A program made the position numbers and the translations under genes. From Agrobacterium tumefaciens (GTDB taxonomy: Bacteria > Pseudomonadota > Alphaproteobacteria > Rhizobiales > Rhizobiaceae): 64,000 bases of DNA. This document shows, in pieces, positions 8,766 to 18,637 of the stretch. Numbering within the stretch: the first letter of the stretch is position 1; each line of letters begins with the position of its first letter. Location: the NCBI RefSeq assembly GCF_017726655.1, contig NZ_CP072309.1, positions 186,001 to 250,000 on the forward strand, written 5' to 3'. The notes beneath the pieces are model-generated. The model worked only from the letters and a program-made list of their open reading frames with translations, was not told the DNA's origin and did no database searches.

Positions 8766-9808
8766 TGGTGGCTTTGACACGACGTCTCAAAAGACTTGCG
8801 CCGCAACTTGCAGCGCTGTTCATCATTCTGGGCGCGATAACAATCATTTCGCCCGGCTTTCTGAATGTTTCGCTGCAGAACGGTCGGCTTTACGGAAGCC
8901 TGGTCGACATTCTCGTGCGTGCCGCTCCCGTGGCGCTTTTGACCATAGGCATGACGCTGGTCATCGCCACCAAGGGTATTGATCTTTCCATCGGCGCTGT
9001 CATCGCCATCTGTGGTGCGGTCGCGGCCACGCTTATCAGCAATGGTTATTCCATTCCCTCGGTCATCGCCATCTCGCTCGCGGTTGGCATCGTCTGTGGC
9101 GTTTGGAACGGGGTGCTGGTCGCTCTTTTGGACATCCAGCCGATTATTGCCACGCTGATCCTCATGGTGGCGGGGCGCGGCATTGCCCAGCTCATAACCG
9201 AAGGCGTCATTCTCACCTTCAATAATGACAGCTTCGCCGCCATCGGCTCAGGCTCATTTGCGGGGATCCCCCTGCCGGTCATCATCTGGGTGACGGCGGC
9301 GCTGGTTATCGGTCTTCTCGTGCGCAAAAGCGCGCTCGGCTTCCTGATCGAAGCAACCGGCATCAACCGTCGCGCCGCGGCATTGGCCGGGGTGCGGGCA
9401 CGCTTCCTATTGTTTTTCGTCTATGCCGTTTCCGGCCTCTGCGCCGCCATAGCCGGTATGATCGTGACCGCCGATATTCGCGGTGCGGATGCCAACAATG
9501 CCGGGCTGTGGTTGGAGCTTGATGCGATCCTGGCGGTCGTGATCGGCGGGACATCGCTGAATGGCGGCCGCTTCTCCATCACCGCATCGCTGATCGGGGC
9601 ATTGATCATCCAGACAATCAATACCGGTATTCTCGTCTCGGGCTTTCCGCCGGAATTCAATCTCATCATCAAGGCAGGCATCATCATGGTGGTGCTGACG
9701 CTGCAATCGCCGGCGATCATGGCCCTGCTCGGTTTCGTGAAGGCGCCCAAGCCACAGGCCAAACCGGCTGCTACGAACGGCATCACCAAGGAAGGAACCG
9801 TGCGATGA
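8762..9808 (+). CDS. ytfT: sugar ABC transporter permease
   Basis: 348-residue multi-span inner-membrane protein of the RbsC/YtfT family. Typical motifs are GMTLVIATKGIDLSIGAV and LDAILAVVIGGTSLNGG. The start overlaps the ytfR stop and the stop overlaps the yjfF start, both by 4 bases, so the three genes are translationally coupled. Pairs with YjfF as a heterodimeric channel, as in the E. coli galactofuranose system. Confidence 0.92.
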   Translation: MMVALTRRLKRLAPQLAALFIILGAITIISPGFLNVSLQNGRLYGSLVDILVRAAPVALLTIGMTLVIATKGIDLSIGAVIAICGAVAATLISNGYSIPSVIAISLAVGIVCGVWNGVLVALLDIQPIIATLILMVAGRGIAQLITEGVILTFNNDSFAAIGSGSFAGIPLPVIIWVTAALVIGLLVRKSALGFLIEATGINRRAAALAGVRARFLLFFVYAVSGLCAAIAGMIVTADIRGADANNAGLWLELDAILAVVIGGTSLNGGRFSITASLIGALIIQTINTGILVSGFPPEFNLIIKAGIIMVVLTLQSPAIMALLGFVKAPKPQAKPAATNGITKEGTVR

Positions 9809-10785
9809 TCCATAGCCGCAATCTGCCGTTCCTCACCACACTGACGATCTTCGTGGTCGCCTATCTGCTATGCGTGCTGCAATATCCAGCGATCTTCTCG
9901 ACGCGGGTGATCGGCAATCTTCTGACGGACAACGCTTTCCTCGGCATCGCCGCTGTCGGCATGACATTCGTCATCCTGTCGGGTGGCATCGACCTTTCGA
10001 TCGGTTCGGTCATCGCATTCACCAGCGTTTTCGTGGCGGTCATGGTGGGCACCTATAATCTCCACCCCCTGCTGGCCTTCGCGATCGTGCTCGCTATCTC
10101 GACGCTGTTCGGATGCCTGATGGGGGCGATGATCCGCTTCCTGTCGATCCCGCCTTTCGTGGTGACGCTCGCGGGCATGTTTTTGGCACGCGGCGCAGCT
10201 TACCTCATTTCCACCCAGTCAGTGCCAATCTCGCACCCCGTCATTGACGCGATACAGGGCTTCTATTTCCGCTTTCCGGGCGGCGGCAGGCTGACGGCGC
10301 TCGCCATGCTGATGCTTGTCGTCTTCGCGGCCGGCATGTTGATCGCCAGCCGCACCCGGTTTGGCGCCAATGTCTATGCGCTCGGCGGCAATCAGCAGTC
10401 GGCAGAACTGATGGGCGTCCCGATCGGGGCGACGACTATCGGCATCTATGCGCTCTCGGGTTTCCTTTCGGGTCTCGCCGGCATCGTTTACACGCTTTAC
10501 ACGTCGTCGGGTTATTCGCTGGCGACGGTGGGCGTGGAGCTGGACGCCATCGCAGCCGTCGTCATCGGCGGCACGCTCTTGACGGGTGGCACAGGGTTGG
10601 TGGCGGGAACCTTTGTCGGCCTGCTGATCCAGGGGCTGATCCAGACCTACATCGTTTTTGACGGGACGCTGTCCTCCTGGTGGACGAAAATCGTCATCGG
10701 CGTGCTGCTTTTTGTCTTCATCGTGTTGCAGCGCGCAATCATCTGGTATTCAAACAGGAGAATGGCCGGACCGCATCCGGCATAA
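9805..10785 (+). CDS. yjfF: sugar ABC transporter permease
   Basis: 326-residue paralogue of the preceding permease with GMTFVILSGGIDLSIGSV and LDAIAAVVIGGTLLTGGTG. Last structural gene of the transporter. The regulator gene follows 17 bases later, so it is probably cotranscribed. In E. coli the YtfT/YjfF pair forms the galactofuranose channel. Confidence 0.92.
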   Translation: MIHSRNLPFLTTLTIFVVAYLLCVLQYPAIFSTRVIGNLLTDNAFLGIAAVGMTFVILSGGIDLSIGSVIAFTSVFVAVMVGTYNLHPLLAFAIVLAISTLFGCLMGAMIRFLSIPPFVVTLAGMFLARGAAYLISTQSVPISHPVIDAIQGFYFRFPGGGRLTALAMLMLVVFAAGMLIASRTRFGANVYALGGNQQSAELMGVPIGATTIGIYALSGFLSGLAGIVYTLYTSSGYSLATVGVELDAIAAVVIGGTLLTGGTGLVAGTFVGLLIQGLIQTYIVFDGTLSSWWTKIVIGVLLFVFIVLQRAIIWYSNRRMAGPHPA

Positions 10786-10802
10786 CGCAAACGGAGGCTT
10801 TA

Positions 10803-11537
10803 TTGGGGCTGCTCGAAACGACGATTAGCGGACGAAAACGCCGGAATAGCCACGCCCATGTGGTTTCCGAACTCGGCAGCGCCATCGTCTCGGGCCGGAT
10901 TGCGGAAGGCTCCCTGCTCCCCAATGATGCCGAACTCTCGCTGCGTTTCGGTGTCTCGCGCACCGTGCTGCGGGAGACCATGAAGACGCTGGCAGCCAAG
11001 CGGCTGGTTGAGCCCAAGGCCAAGGTGGGCACGCGGGTTCTTGATCGCTCCAGCTGGAATTTCTTCGATCCTGACGTGCTGGGGTGGCGGTGCGAGGCCG
11101 GTATTGATCAGGAATTCGTGACCCATCTGGCGGAAATCCGCCTCGCGCTGGAGCCGGCTGCCGCCGCGGCTGCAGCCCTGCAGGCCTCCAACGACGATAT
11201 CGTCTCCCTCTACGTCATCGCCGCGAAATTCGACAATCCGAAACATACGCCGGAAAGTATCGCGAAGGTCGATCTCGAATTCCACCTTGCCGTGGCGCAT
11301 ATGTCCGGCAATCCCTTCATGCGCTCGGCAAGCGGCCTGATTGAAGCTGCGCTGGCCATTTCGTTCCAGCTGTCGTCACCGGCCGCTTCAACCGGCACCA
11401 TCGCCGAAATTGCTTCCAACCATCTGCGCATCGTGCATGCAATTGCGGCGCGGGACGCCGATGCCGCGGTGAAGGCCATGCGTCACGTTATCGAGGTGGG
11501 CAAGGACAGGACACAGAACGCGATCAAACCGATCTAG
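10803..11537 (+). CDS. GntR-family regulator, FadR/FCD subfamily
   Basis: 244 residues from a TTG start preceded by ACGGAGG at proper spacing; an upstream in-frame ATG at 10680 would put 100 bases inside yjfF. N-terminal winged helix (LGSAIVSGRIAEGSLLPNDAELSLRFGVSRTVLRETMKTL is the recognisable region, residues about 20-65) and C-terminal FCD ligand domain with the metal-type histidines in DLEFHLAVAHM and NHLRIVHAI. Probably a repressor of the transporter and the divergent dehydratase, released by a sugar acid; the site at 5742-5752 fits its class. Confidence 0.87.
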   Translation: MGLLETTISGRKRRNSHAHVVSELGSAIVSGRIAEGSLLPNDAELSLRFGVSRTVLRETMKTLAAKRLVEPKAKVGTRVLDRSSWNFFDPDVLGWRCEAGIDQEFVTHLAEIRLALEPAAAAAAALQASNDDIVSLYVIAAKFDNPKHTPESIAKVDLEFHLAVAHMSGNPFMRSASGLIEAALAISFQLSSPAASTGTIAEIASNHLRIVHAIAARDADAAVKAMRHVIEVGKDRTQNAIKPI

Positions 11538-11645
11538 AGCTTCCGCCCTCGCGAGTGGAAGGTGGTACGCCAAGGGTGACATCCCGGCGTTTTCATGCTA
11601 GGAATTTTATATTCCTTAACTTTGCGTCCACATCTGGAAACAAGC

Positions 11646-12587
11646 ATGAATGATGCCCTCACCGAAATGTTGCGTGGCCTGCGGCTTGACGGGGTGGAAT
11701 ATGGCCGGTGCCGCATGGCTACCCCATGGGCGACGGCCTTTCCCGAGCAGGAAGCCGCACGGTTTCATTTTATCGGTGTTGGCCAGGCGAAGTTGCGCAA
11801 ACCGTCCGGCGAGTGGCTGACGCTCACATGCGGCGACGCGGTGCTTCTTCCCCGAGGCCACGCGCATGTTCTTGGCAGCGGCGAGACCGTGACACCTTCT
11901 CCTTTTGATAACTTCGGCAAGAAGGAAGTCTGTCAGGGTGTCTTCGACCTGCAATGTGCCAGTGCCGGCGGGGATACGATTGCCTTTACCGCCTCGATGC
12001 GTTTCAACATGGACAATCTGCATCCCCTGCTCCAGATGATGCCAGATGTGATGTTGACCAGCGACCTCGCCAAGAGCGATCCAGCCATTCCACACCTGCT
12101 GGAAGCCATGACGCGCGAGGTGGAGTTGAACCGCGTCGGTGCGGGCGGCATTCTGGCAAGGCTTGCCGACGTGCTGACGGCAACGTTGATCCGCACATGG
12201 GTGGAACATGGCTGCGGCGATTCGAGCGGCTGGCTTGCTGCCGTGCGCAATCCGGAACTCGGACGGGTGCTGGCGGCCATCCACCTCAACCCCGAAAAAG
12301 ACTGGAACGTCGAGGAACTTGCGTCTCTGATGGGCGCATCCCGTTCCAGCTTTGCTGAACGTTTCACACGTATCGTCGGTGAAAGCCCCGCCCGCTATGT
12401 CGTGCGCGTACGCATGCATCAGGCACGCCTGTGGCTGCGCGAGGGAATGCGTGTGACAGTGGCGGCGGAAAAGCTCGGTTATGACTCCGAAGCTTCGTTC
12501 AGCCGCGCGTTCAAACGTGTGATCGGCGCGCCGCCCAGCCAGTTCCGCAGGAAAGACGCGGTGGCGCTGGAGGATGCCGCCGCCTGA
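11646..12587 (+). CDS. AraC-family regulator with N-terminal cupin domain
   Basis: 313 residues from the ATG at 11646 (MNDALTEMLRGLRLDGVEYG); an upstream ATG at 11595 gives 17 unusual extra residues. The N-terminal half has the cupin-type ligand domain (ARFHFIGVGQAKLR, LTCGDAVLLPRGHAHVLG). The C-terminal 100 residues hold two helix-turn-helix motifs (WNVEELASLMGASRSSFAERF and VAAEKLGYDSEASFSRAFKR) in the usual AraC arrangement. It stands alone, converging on dnaE2. No target is evident from position. Confidence 0.88.
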   Translation: MNDALTEMLRGLRLDGVEYGRCRMATPWATAFPEQEAARFHFIGVGQAKLRKPSGEWLTLTCGDAVLLPRGHAHVLGSGETVTPSPFDNFGKKEVCQGVFDLQCASAGGDTIAFTASMRFNMDNLHPLLQMMPDVMLTSDLAKSDPAIPHLLEAMTREVELNRVGAGGILARLADVLTATLIRTWVEHGCGDSSGWLAAVRNPELGRVLAAIHLNPEKDWNVEELASLMGASRSSFAERFTRIVGESPARYVVRVRMHQARLWLREGMRVTVAAEKLGYDSEASFSRAFKRVIGAPPSQFRRKDAVALEDAAA

Positions 12588-12592
12588 ACGGC

Positions 12593-15500
12593 TCAATGAA
12601 AATCGCGGGATTTCACGCGGATTTCCTCTCTTTCATATTCTTCCAGATCCGGCGAAGGACGCTTCTTGAGATCGCGCCTGTCCAGATGGGATATGCCGCG
12701 ATGAAACTCGTCGCCACGCCCATGGGGCAGCGGAAAAGCATGATTTCGCTCCCCGACGCTCGCCAGTTCTCCCGAAAGATCGGTCAGCCGGTGGGCGACC
12801 AGATGCACAACCTCGCCTTCGCGCTGAATCTTGCCGTAAATGCCGACCATGCTGCCCGTTAACACCACGCGGCGGTACTTTTCGAAGGTTTTCACCCATA
12901 GCACCGCATTGGCAATGCCCGTCTCGTCCTCCAGCGTCATAAAGATCACGCCCTTTGCCGAACCGGGACGCTGGCGCACCAGCACCAGGCCCGCTGTTTC
13001 CAGCCACGCGCCATCCCTTGATCGATAGGCTTCAGCGCAGGTGACGATGCGACGGCTCGAAAGATCACGACGCAGGAATGTCATGGGATGCTCCCGAAGG
13101 GTCAGCCCCACATGGCCATAATCCTGCACGACCTCGCCGCCATCAGTCATGGCGCGAAGCGCCACGGAAGGCTCCTGAAGCTCTTCGATAACGGCGTTTT
13201 CCCTAATGGCGGCAGCGGCAAAAAGCGGCAGAGGCTCATCCCGCAAGGCCTTGATCGCCCAGAGTGCTTCGCGTCTGGCAAGGCGAAGCGACGGCAAAAA
13301 GCCATCGGCTTCGGCAAGGCACACGAGGGCAGCGACCGGAACACCTGCCCGTCGCCACAGATCATCCACGGAGGCAAAAGGCCGATCCTGCCGCGCCGCG
13401 ACGATTTTTGCGGCGTGATCATTGGCCAGACCCTTCACAAGACGCATGCCAAGCCGCACGGCATAACGTTCTTTGCCCTCCGCATTCATCTCGCCTGTCG
13501 GCTCAAGTGTGCAGTCAAACCGGCTTTCATTGACACAGACCGGGCGAACCTCCACCCCATGATCGCGCGCATCGCGCACGATCTGCGCCGGGGCGTAAAA
13601 GCCCATGGGCTGCGAATTCAAAAGCGAGGCACAGAAAATATCCGGATGATGGCACTTCAGCCATGCGGAGGCATAGGCAATCAGCGCGAAGGACGCCGCG
13701 TGGCTTTCCGGGAAACCATAACTGCCGAACCCTTCGAGCTGTTTGAAGATGCGTTCGGCGAAGTCCTTGTCATAGCCGCGTCCGACCATGCCATCGATCA
13801 AATCCTGCTGGAACTTGGAGATGGTGCCGACATTCTTGAAAGTCGCCATGGCACGGCGCAACTGGTCCGCCTTGCCCGGCGAAAAACCGGCGCATTCGAT
13901 AGCAACACGCATCGCCTGCTCCTGAAACAGCGGTACGCCCAGCGTCTTGCCCAGAACGCGTCGCAATTCCTCCTTGGGGTAATGGACCGGCTCCTTTCCC
14001 TGTCTTCGACGGAGATAGGGATGAACCATATCGCCCTGAATGGGACCGGGACGAACGATAGCCACCTGGATAACGAGATCATAAAATTCTTTCGGCTGTA
14101 GGCGAGGCAGCATGGACATCTGCGCCCGGCTTTCAATCTGAAAGGTGCCAAGCGTATCGGCCTTCTGGATCATTGCGAACGTCGCGAGGTCCTTGGCTGG
14201 CATTGACGTGAGGTCGTATTTCTTGCCTGTCCGCTCCTCCAGCATGTTGAAGCCGCGCTTCATGCAGGAAAGCATGCCGAGCGCCAGGCAATCCATCTTC
14301 ATGAATTTGACGATATCGATATCGTCCTTGTCCCACTCGATGATCTGTCGATCATCCATGGCGGCAGGTTCAATCGGCACCAATTCATCGAGCCTATCGT
14401 GCGTGAGAACGAAGCCGCCGGGATGCTGGCTATGATGTCGCGGCGTGCCGACGAGCTGGTTGGCAAGCTCGAAGGCGAGTTGCAGGCGGCGGTCCTCCAT
14501 ATTGAGGTTCAACTCTTTCACCTGCTTTTCGCCAACGCCCTCGCTCCAGCGCCAAACCTGCGATGAAAGCAGTTTCGTCAGGTCTTCGGGCAGGCCCAGA
14601 ACCTTGCCGACATCCCGCAACGCCCCTCGCCCACGGTAGCGTGTCACGACTGAACAGAGTGCTGCCTTATCCCGCCCATAGGTATCATAGACCCACTGGA
14701 TGACTTCCTCACGCCGCTGATGCTCGAAATCCACGTCGATATCAGGCGGTTCCCGGCGCTCTTCGGACACGAAACGCTCAAAAAGAAGATCGACTTTCAA
14801 AGGATCAATCGATGTAATCCCGAGCACGAAGCAGACGACGGAATTGGCTGCGGATCCTCGTCCCTGACATAAAATATCCAGCTTGCGGGCATGCTGCACG
14901 ATTGCGTTGACCGTCAGAAAATAGGGGGCGTATTCCAGCCTGCCGATAAGACCGAGCTCATGACACAGCGCCTTCTCCACCTTCTCCGGCAAACCATCCG
15001 GGTAACGGGTCGGCACCGCTTCCCAGACCATCTTCTCCAGCGCCTGCTGCGCCGTCAGCCCGGGCAGACTGCGCTCCTCGGGATATTGATAGACCAACTC
15101 CTCCAGCGAGAACTTGCAGCGTTTGGCAATTTCGAGGCTGCGAGCCAGCGCCTCGGGGTAACGGGCAAACAGCCGGTGCATTTCCTGCGGCGGCTTCATG
15201 TAGCGGTCGGCATGGCGCTCACGCCGGAAACCCGCCTCGTCGATGGTGCAATTGTGCCGGATACAGGTGACGACGTCCTGCAACATACGCCGCTCGGGCA
15301 CATGGAACAGCACATCATTGGTCACCACAGTCGGCACGCCAGCGGCCTGCGCCATATCAGACAATTCGAAAAGCCGCATCTGGTCGTTGGGGCGTCTTCG
15401 AAGACTGAGCGCCATATAGGCCCGGTCGGCAAAGGCGGCCTTCAGTCGCCGCAAACGAAGAGCGCAGAGATCGTCGGCCAGATCGGCCAACAGAACGACG

Positions 15501-15865
15501 ATCTGGCCTTCGCCATAGGTGACCAGATCATCCCATGCCAGTCGGCATTTGCCCTTGCCGCCCCTTTTCTTGCCCACGGAAAGAAGCCGGCAGAGCCGCC
15601 CATAGGCCGCACGATCCATGGGATAGACGAGAACCGAAAGATCGTCGTCCAGATCGAGCCGGCAGCCGATCACGAGCCGGATATTGTGATTATTGGCGGC
15701 CTCATAGGCACGGGGAATAGCGGCAAGGCTGTTTCGATCAACAATGCCCAGCGCCTCGATGCCGAGGGTTTTTGCCTGTTCGAAAAGCTCGTCGCAGGAG
15801 CTTGCGCCACGCAGAAAGGAAAAATGCGTGGTGACCTGCAACTCGGCATAACGCGGCGCACTCAT
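12593..15865 (-). CDS. dnaE2: error-prone DNA polymerase DnaE2 (ImuC)
   Basis: 1090 residues, C-family polymerase alpha subunit used for translesion synthesis in damage-induced mutagenesis. N-terminal PHP domain ([28 protein letters not shown]), then the polymerase palm with [13 protein letters not shown] and the catalytic acidic cluster [14 protein letters not shown], and a C-terminal OB-fold part. Last gene of the imuA-imuB-dnaE2 operon; its start overlaps the imuB stop by 4 bases. SOS control is expected through the LexA box before imuA. Confidence 0.96.
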   Translation of the reverse strand: MSAPRYAELQVTTHFSFLRGASSCDELFEQAKTLGIEALGIVDRNSLAAIPRAYEAANNHNIRLVIGCRLDLDDDLSVLVYPMDRAAYGRLCRLLSVGKKRGGKGKCRLAWDDLVTYGEGQIVVLLADLADDLCALRLRRLKAAFADRAYMALSLRRRPNDQMRLFELSDMAQAAGVPTVVTNDVLFHVPERRMLQDVVTCIRHNCTIDEAGFRRERHADRYMKPPQEMHRLFARYPEALARSLEIAKRCKFSLEELVYQYPEERSLPGLTAQQALEKMVWEAVPTRYPDGLPEKVEKALCHELGLIGRLEYAPYFLTVNAIVQHARKLDILCQGRGSAANSVVCFVLGITSIDPLKVDLLFERFVSEERREPPDIDVDFEHQRREEVIQWVYDTYGRDKAALCSVVTRYRGRGALRDVGKVLGLPEDLTKLLSSQVWRWSEGVGEKQVKELNLNMEDRRLQLAFELANQLVGTPRHHSQHPGGFVLTHDRLDELVPIEPAAMDDRQIIEWDKDDIDIVKFMKMDCLALGMLSCMKRGFNMLEERTGKKYDLTSMPAKDLATFAMIQKADTLGTFQIESRAQMSMLPRLQPKEFYDLVIQVAIVRPGPIQGDMVHPYLRRRQGKEPVHYPKEELRRVLGKTLGVPLFQEQAMRVAIECAGFSPGKADQLRRAMATFKNVGTISKFQQDLIDGMVGRGYDKDFAERIFKQLEGFGSYGFPESHAASFALIAYASAWLKCHHPDIFCASLLNSQPMGFYAPAQIVRDARDHGVEVRPVCVNESRFDCTLEPTGEMNAEGKERYAVRLGMRLVKGLANDHAAKIVAARQDRPFASVDDLWRRAGVPVAALVCLAEADGFLPSLRLARREALWAIKALRDEPLPLFAAAAIRENAVIEELQEPSVALRAMTDGGEVVQDYGHVGLTLREHPMTFLRRDLSSRRIVTCAEAYRSRDGAWLETAGLVLVRQRPGSAKGVIFMTLEDETGIANAVLWVKTFEKYRRVVLTGSMVGIYGKIQREGEVVHLVAHRLTDLSGELASVGERNHAFPLPHGRGDEFHRGISHLDRRDLKKRPSPDLEEYEREEIRVKSRDFH

Positions 15866-17379
15866 GCGAAAAACCCATGAATAAACCAGCCCTGCGAACC
15901 CGTCTCGGCATGCTCGCCGTCACCGGAGCGGAAAATCCAGAAGCGTTCGCCGCTTTGGTTTTCGACCGTGAAATAATCGCGAACGGCGGCCTTTTCCCGG
16001 TCGCGTTTCCACCATTCACCAAACACCCGCTCGGGTCCATCGGCGCGCCGCACGAGATGGCGCACGCCCTTCCAGATGAAATAGCGCGGCGGATGGTCTG
16101 GCAGAAGCGCCATGGTTTCGACGGGTTCAGGCCTTGCCAGCAGCCGCACGGGACGTGGCCAATGACCGGGCCAGCCAAGCTGGTCCTCGGGGGATAGGGC
16201 CGCAACTGAAGTAACGGACCGTTCCGGCACATCGCTTGCCACCGCTGCATAGCGATAAACGCGATGGCCGCGGTTGAGGATCACATCCACAGTGCCAGCG
16301 ATGTCGGCACGCTCCTCGTCCAGCAAGGAAGAACGGGCCTGGGCGGCGAGAAGCGGTTCCGCATGGGTGGCGGTCAGCACCATCATCTCGATGCCGAAAC
16401 CGGGATCGATCGTGTCGATGCGGTCGGTCAGAAGCCGAACCAGCTGTTTGACGTCGCGCACCGGTCTTGATGTGCCCGCTCTTATGGCCTGCAGACCGCT
16501 ATCGACCCTGTGCAACACCAGATCGACCCGGCGCGCGCCAAGGCCACGTTTTTCCAGCGCGACACAAAGGCCGGTAACCAGCTTCTGGGTATAGCGGGCT
16601 ATCGTCTCCGCCGCCGCGATCGGTTCGGGAAAGGCGCGGCGTACTTCCACCAGATCGGCCACACGCACCGGTTCGATGGGTTCGCCGATCTCCCCGAAAG
16701 CCTGCGACAGACGACGGACGACCTCCGGGCCGAAACGCAGGGTGAGCGGTGCGCGCGGGGCTTCGGCAAGATCGCCGATGGTGCGAAAGCCGAGCACCTT
16801 CAACCCGGAAACGACACGGTCTTCCAGCCTCAGCGCGGCCAATGGCAGAGCACTGATCGCCGCCCGCTGCCCGTCTGGCGGCACGATGCTGATTTCCTCT
16901 CGGCTGAAACGTGCAAGCGCATGAGCGGCCCCCCAGCTATCGGCAATGGCCGCGCGGGCGGCAAAGCCTGCGGCATGCAGACGGTTGACCATGCCGCTCA
17001 ACATCAGCGTCTCATTGCCGTGCAGATGGTCCGCACCCGCCGTGTCCAGCACCAGCCCATCAGGCGCATCGGCGGCGACGATAGGGGCATAAATGCGCAG
17101 GAAATGAAATGCGAGCTGTTGAAGCGCACGGGCATCTCCCGCCGCATCCAGATCTTCCACAAGAAGACCCGGCACCAGCGCCTGCGCCTTGCTGACCGGT
17201 GTGCCTGCACGGATGCCTGCCGCCTTTGCGGCCTGGTCGAGTGCCAGCACCAGCCGGCGGCTGCCCTGGCGACCGATCATGACCAGCGGCTTTTCAGCCG
17301 GCGGCGCGTTCTGTCCCAAAAGACGCCGGAAACGATCCGTCGGCCATGTCGGCAGGTAGAGCGAGACGACCCTTTGCAT
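15862..17379 (-). CDS. imuB: ImuB, Y-family polymerase-like mutagenesis protein
   Basis: 505 residues from the ATG at 17379 ([17 protein letters not shown]). Y-family fold without the usual N-terminal catalytic acidic motif: YLPTWPTD replaces the DxD-type segment, as in other ImuB proteins, which act as adaptors between DnaE2, ImuA and the sliding clamp. A clamp-binding-like stretch EDQLGWPG lies toward the C-terminus. The N-terminus overlaps the 3' end of imuA by 86 bases in another frame; a longer upstream extension of the frame has no typical sequence. Confidence 0.93.
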   Translation of the reverse strand: MQRVVSLYLPTWPTDRFRRLLGQNAPPAEKPLVMIGRQGSRRLVLALDQAAKAAGIRAGTPVSKAQALVPGLLVEDLDAAGDARALQQLAFHFLRIYAPIVAADAPDGLVLDTAGADHLHGNETLMLSGMVNRLHAAGFAARAAIADSWGAAHALARFSREEISIVPPDGQRAAISALPLAALRLEDRVVSGLKVLGFRTIGDLAEAPRAPLTLRFGPEVVRRLSQAFGEIGEPIEPVRVADLVEVRRAFPEPIAAAETIARYTQKLVTGLCVALEKRGLGARRVDLVLHRVDSGLQAIRAGTSRPVRDVKQLVRLLTDRIDTIDPGFGIEMMVLTATHAEPLLAAQARSSLLDEERADIAGTVDVILNRGHRVYRYAAVASDVPERSVTSVAALSPEDQLGWPGHWPRPVRLLARPEPVETMALLPDHPPRYFIWKGVRHLVRRADGPERVFGEWWKRDREKAAVRDYFTVENQSGERFWIFRSGDGEHAETGSQGWFIHGFFA

Positions 17380-18058
17380 CACAGGCTTCCACTTCAAATT
17401 CGGCGCTTTCGCCGCCGCGACATCGCAAGAGTTCAAGAATCCAGCGCGGCCTGCCCACACCCGGCACCGGCAAGGGCGTAGAAGGCCGCACGGAGATACG
17501 CCAGCGGGTGACGGCCGCTGTCGGTTCACCAAACAGCTTTGCATCGTCCGCACGCCGGAAACGACGGATGGCAAGGCCGGTCACGCCTGATGTTTCCGCC
17601 GCCAGTTGCAGTCGCCGGGAAGCATTCATCGGCAGTTTCGCCATTTCACCCATCACCACGCCGAAACCGTTGCAGCGCAGCCCTTCTTCGAAACAGTCGA
17701 GCACGCCTTTTTCATCACGACATTCAACGATGATGAGCCGGTTCTGCGACAGGCCCACCTGCGTCAGACCCGGCATGAACAGATCCCGACGGGTGACGCA
17801 CCATAAAACCTTGCCGGAAAGCCTTGCCGCCACACCAGCCGCAAAGAGCGCGGCGGCCGCACCATCGGCAGCGCCATTGCCGGCGCCGCTCAGCTCATGC
17901 AGGCAACCAAGCTTGAGCCCGCCTCCCGGCAGGTGATGGTCGATGGCATCCACGCCGAAAGGCAAGGTCTCGTGCAGGCGCTGAGCGCCGTTACCGATCC
18001 TTTCCAGCCTTTCACGCAGCTCTTCGACAACGAGCAACTGATCCGCGCGCTTCTGCAT
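17294..18058 (-). CDS. imuA: ImuA, RecA-like mutagenesis protein
   Basis: 254 residues, member of the ImuA/SulA-like RecA-fold family that works with ImuB and DnaE2. The start MQKRADQLLVVEELRERLERI leads into LPFGVDAIDHHLPGGGLKLGCLHEL, the characteristic opening of the family. First gene of the operon, with a LexA box 38 bases upstream. No full Walker A is seen, which is usual for ImuA. Confidence 0.92.
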   Translation of the reverse strand: MQKRADQLLVVEELRERLERIGNGAQRLHETLPFGVDAIDHHLPGGGLKLGCLHELSGAGNGAADGAAAALFAAGVAARLSGKVLWCVTRRDLFMPGLTQVGLSQNRLIIVECRDEKGVLDCFEEGLRCNGFGVVMGEMAKLPMNASRRLQLAAETSGVTGLAIRRFRRADDAKLFGEPTAAVTRWRISVRPSTPLPVPGVGRPRWILELLRCRGGESAEFEVEACDAKGRLALPADMADGSFPASFGTERAAG

Positions 18059-18095
18059 GGCATGACAGGTTTCAACTTGGGTTATTCATCTTATT

Positions 18096-18110
18096 GTTCA
18101 TGTTTTGTTC
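18096..18110. promoter_or_regulatory. LexA (SOS) box GTTC-N7-GTTC
   Basis: GTTCATGTTTTGTTC is an exact match to the direct-repeat LexA operator of alphaproteobacteria. It lies 38 bases upstream of imuA, where it can block the promoter of the mutagenesis operon until DNA damage inactivates LexA. Confidence 0.88.
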
Positions 18111-18279
18111 CTATTTCAGCAAAGAGTCAAGCAATAGGCTGACGCTCATCAACAGTTTACATGGGAGGACGGGATTCTGCCCTTGCAGCCCTTCGTCCCA
18201 CCGTTAAAACGGAAGTGTCCGCTCGCCCCGTGTTTACCCCGACAACGGCAACGGACATCATGGTTTGGAGGAACCACCG

Positions 18280-18633
18280 ATGATCGCCAGCATCTTGATT
18301 GCCGTGGTTGCGGCCATCCATATCTACATCGTCATTCTGGAAATGCTGCTGTGGGAGAAGCCAGCCGGCCGAAAAGCCTTCGGTCTCTCGGCAGATTTCG
18401 CCCGGCAGACAAAGGTGCTTGCCGCCAATCAGGGACTTTATAACGGCTTTCTCGCAGCCGGGCTGATCTATGGGCTCACACAGGGCGATGAAGGGTTGAG
18501 CTTCAAGCTCTTCTTCCTAATCTGTGTGCTGGTGGCCGGTATTTTTGGCGCGATCACTGCCAATATGAAGATCCTGTTCATCCAGGCATTGCCGGCATTG
18601 TTTGCCCTTGGCTTCCTCTGGCTTGGAGCATGA
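18280..18633 (+). CDS. DUF1304 small membrane protein
   Basis: 117 residues with about four membrane segments (IASILIAVVAAIHIYIVIL, then GFLAAGLIYGL, LFFLICVLVAGIFGA, LPALFALGFLWLG). The motif ANQGLYNGFLAAGL is typical of DUF1304. Start chosen at 18280, which has TTGGAGGAA seven bases upstream. The function of the family is not known. It is followed after 4 bases by the glycerate kinase gene, so the two are probably cotranscribed. Confidence 0.85.
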   Translation: MIASILIAVVAAIHIYIVILEMLLWEKPAGRKAFGLSADFARQTKVLAANQGLYNGFLAAGLIYGLTQGDEGLSFKLFFLICVLVAGIFGAITANMKILFIQALPALFALGFLWLGA

Positions 18634-18637
18634 ACCG

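Noticed and set aside
13088..14101. 337-codon plus-strand frame opposite dnaE2
   Set aside because: Lies inside a certain polymerase gene, has no ribosome site or domain features.
16510..17481. 323-codon plus-strand frame opposite imuB
   Set aside because: Antisense shadow of imuB; sequence is rich in R, Q and H and shows no fold.
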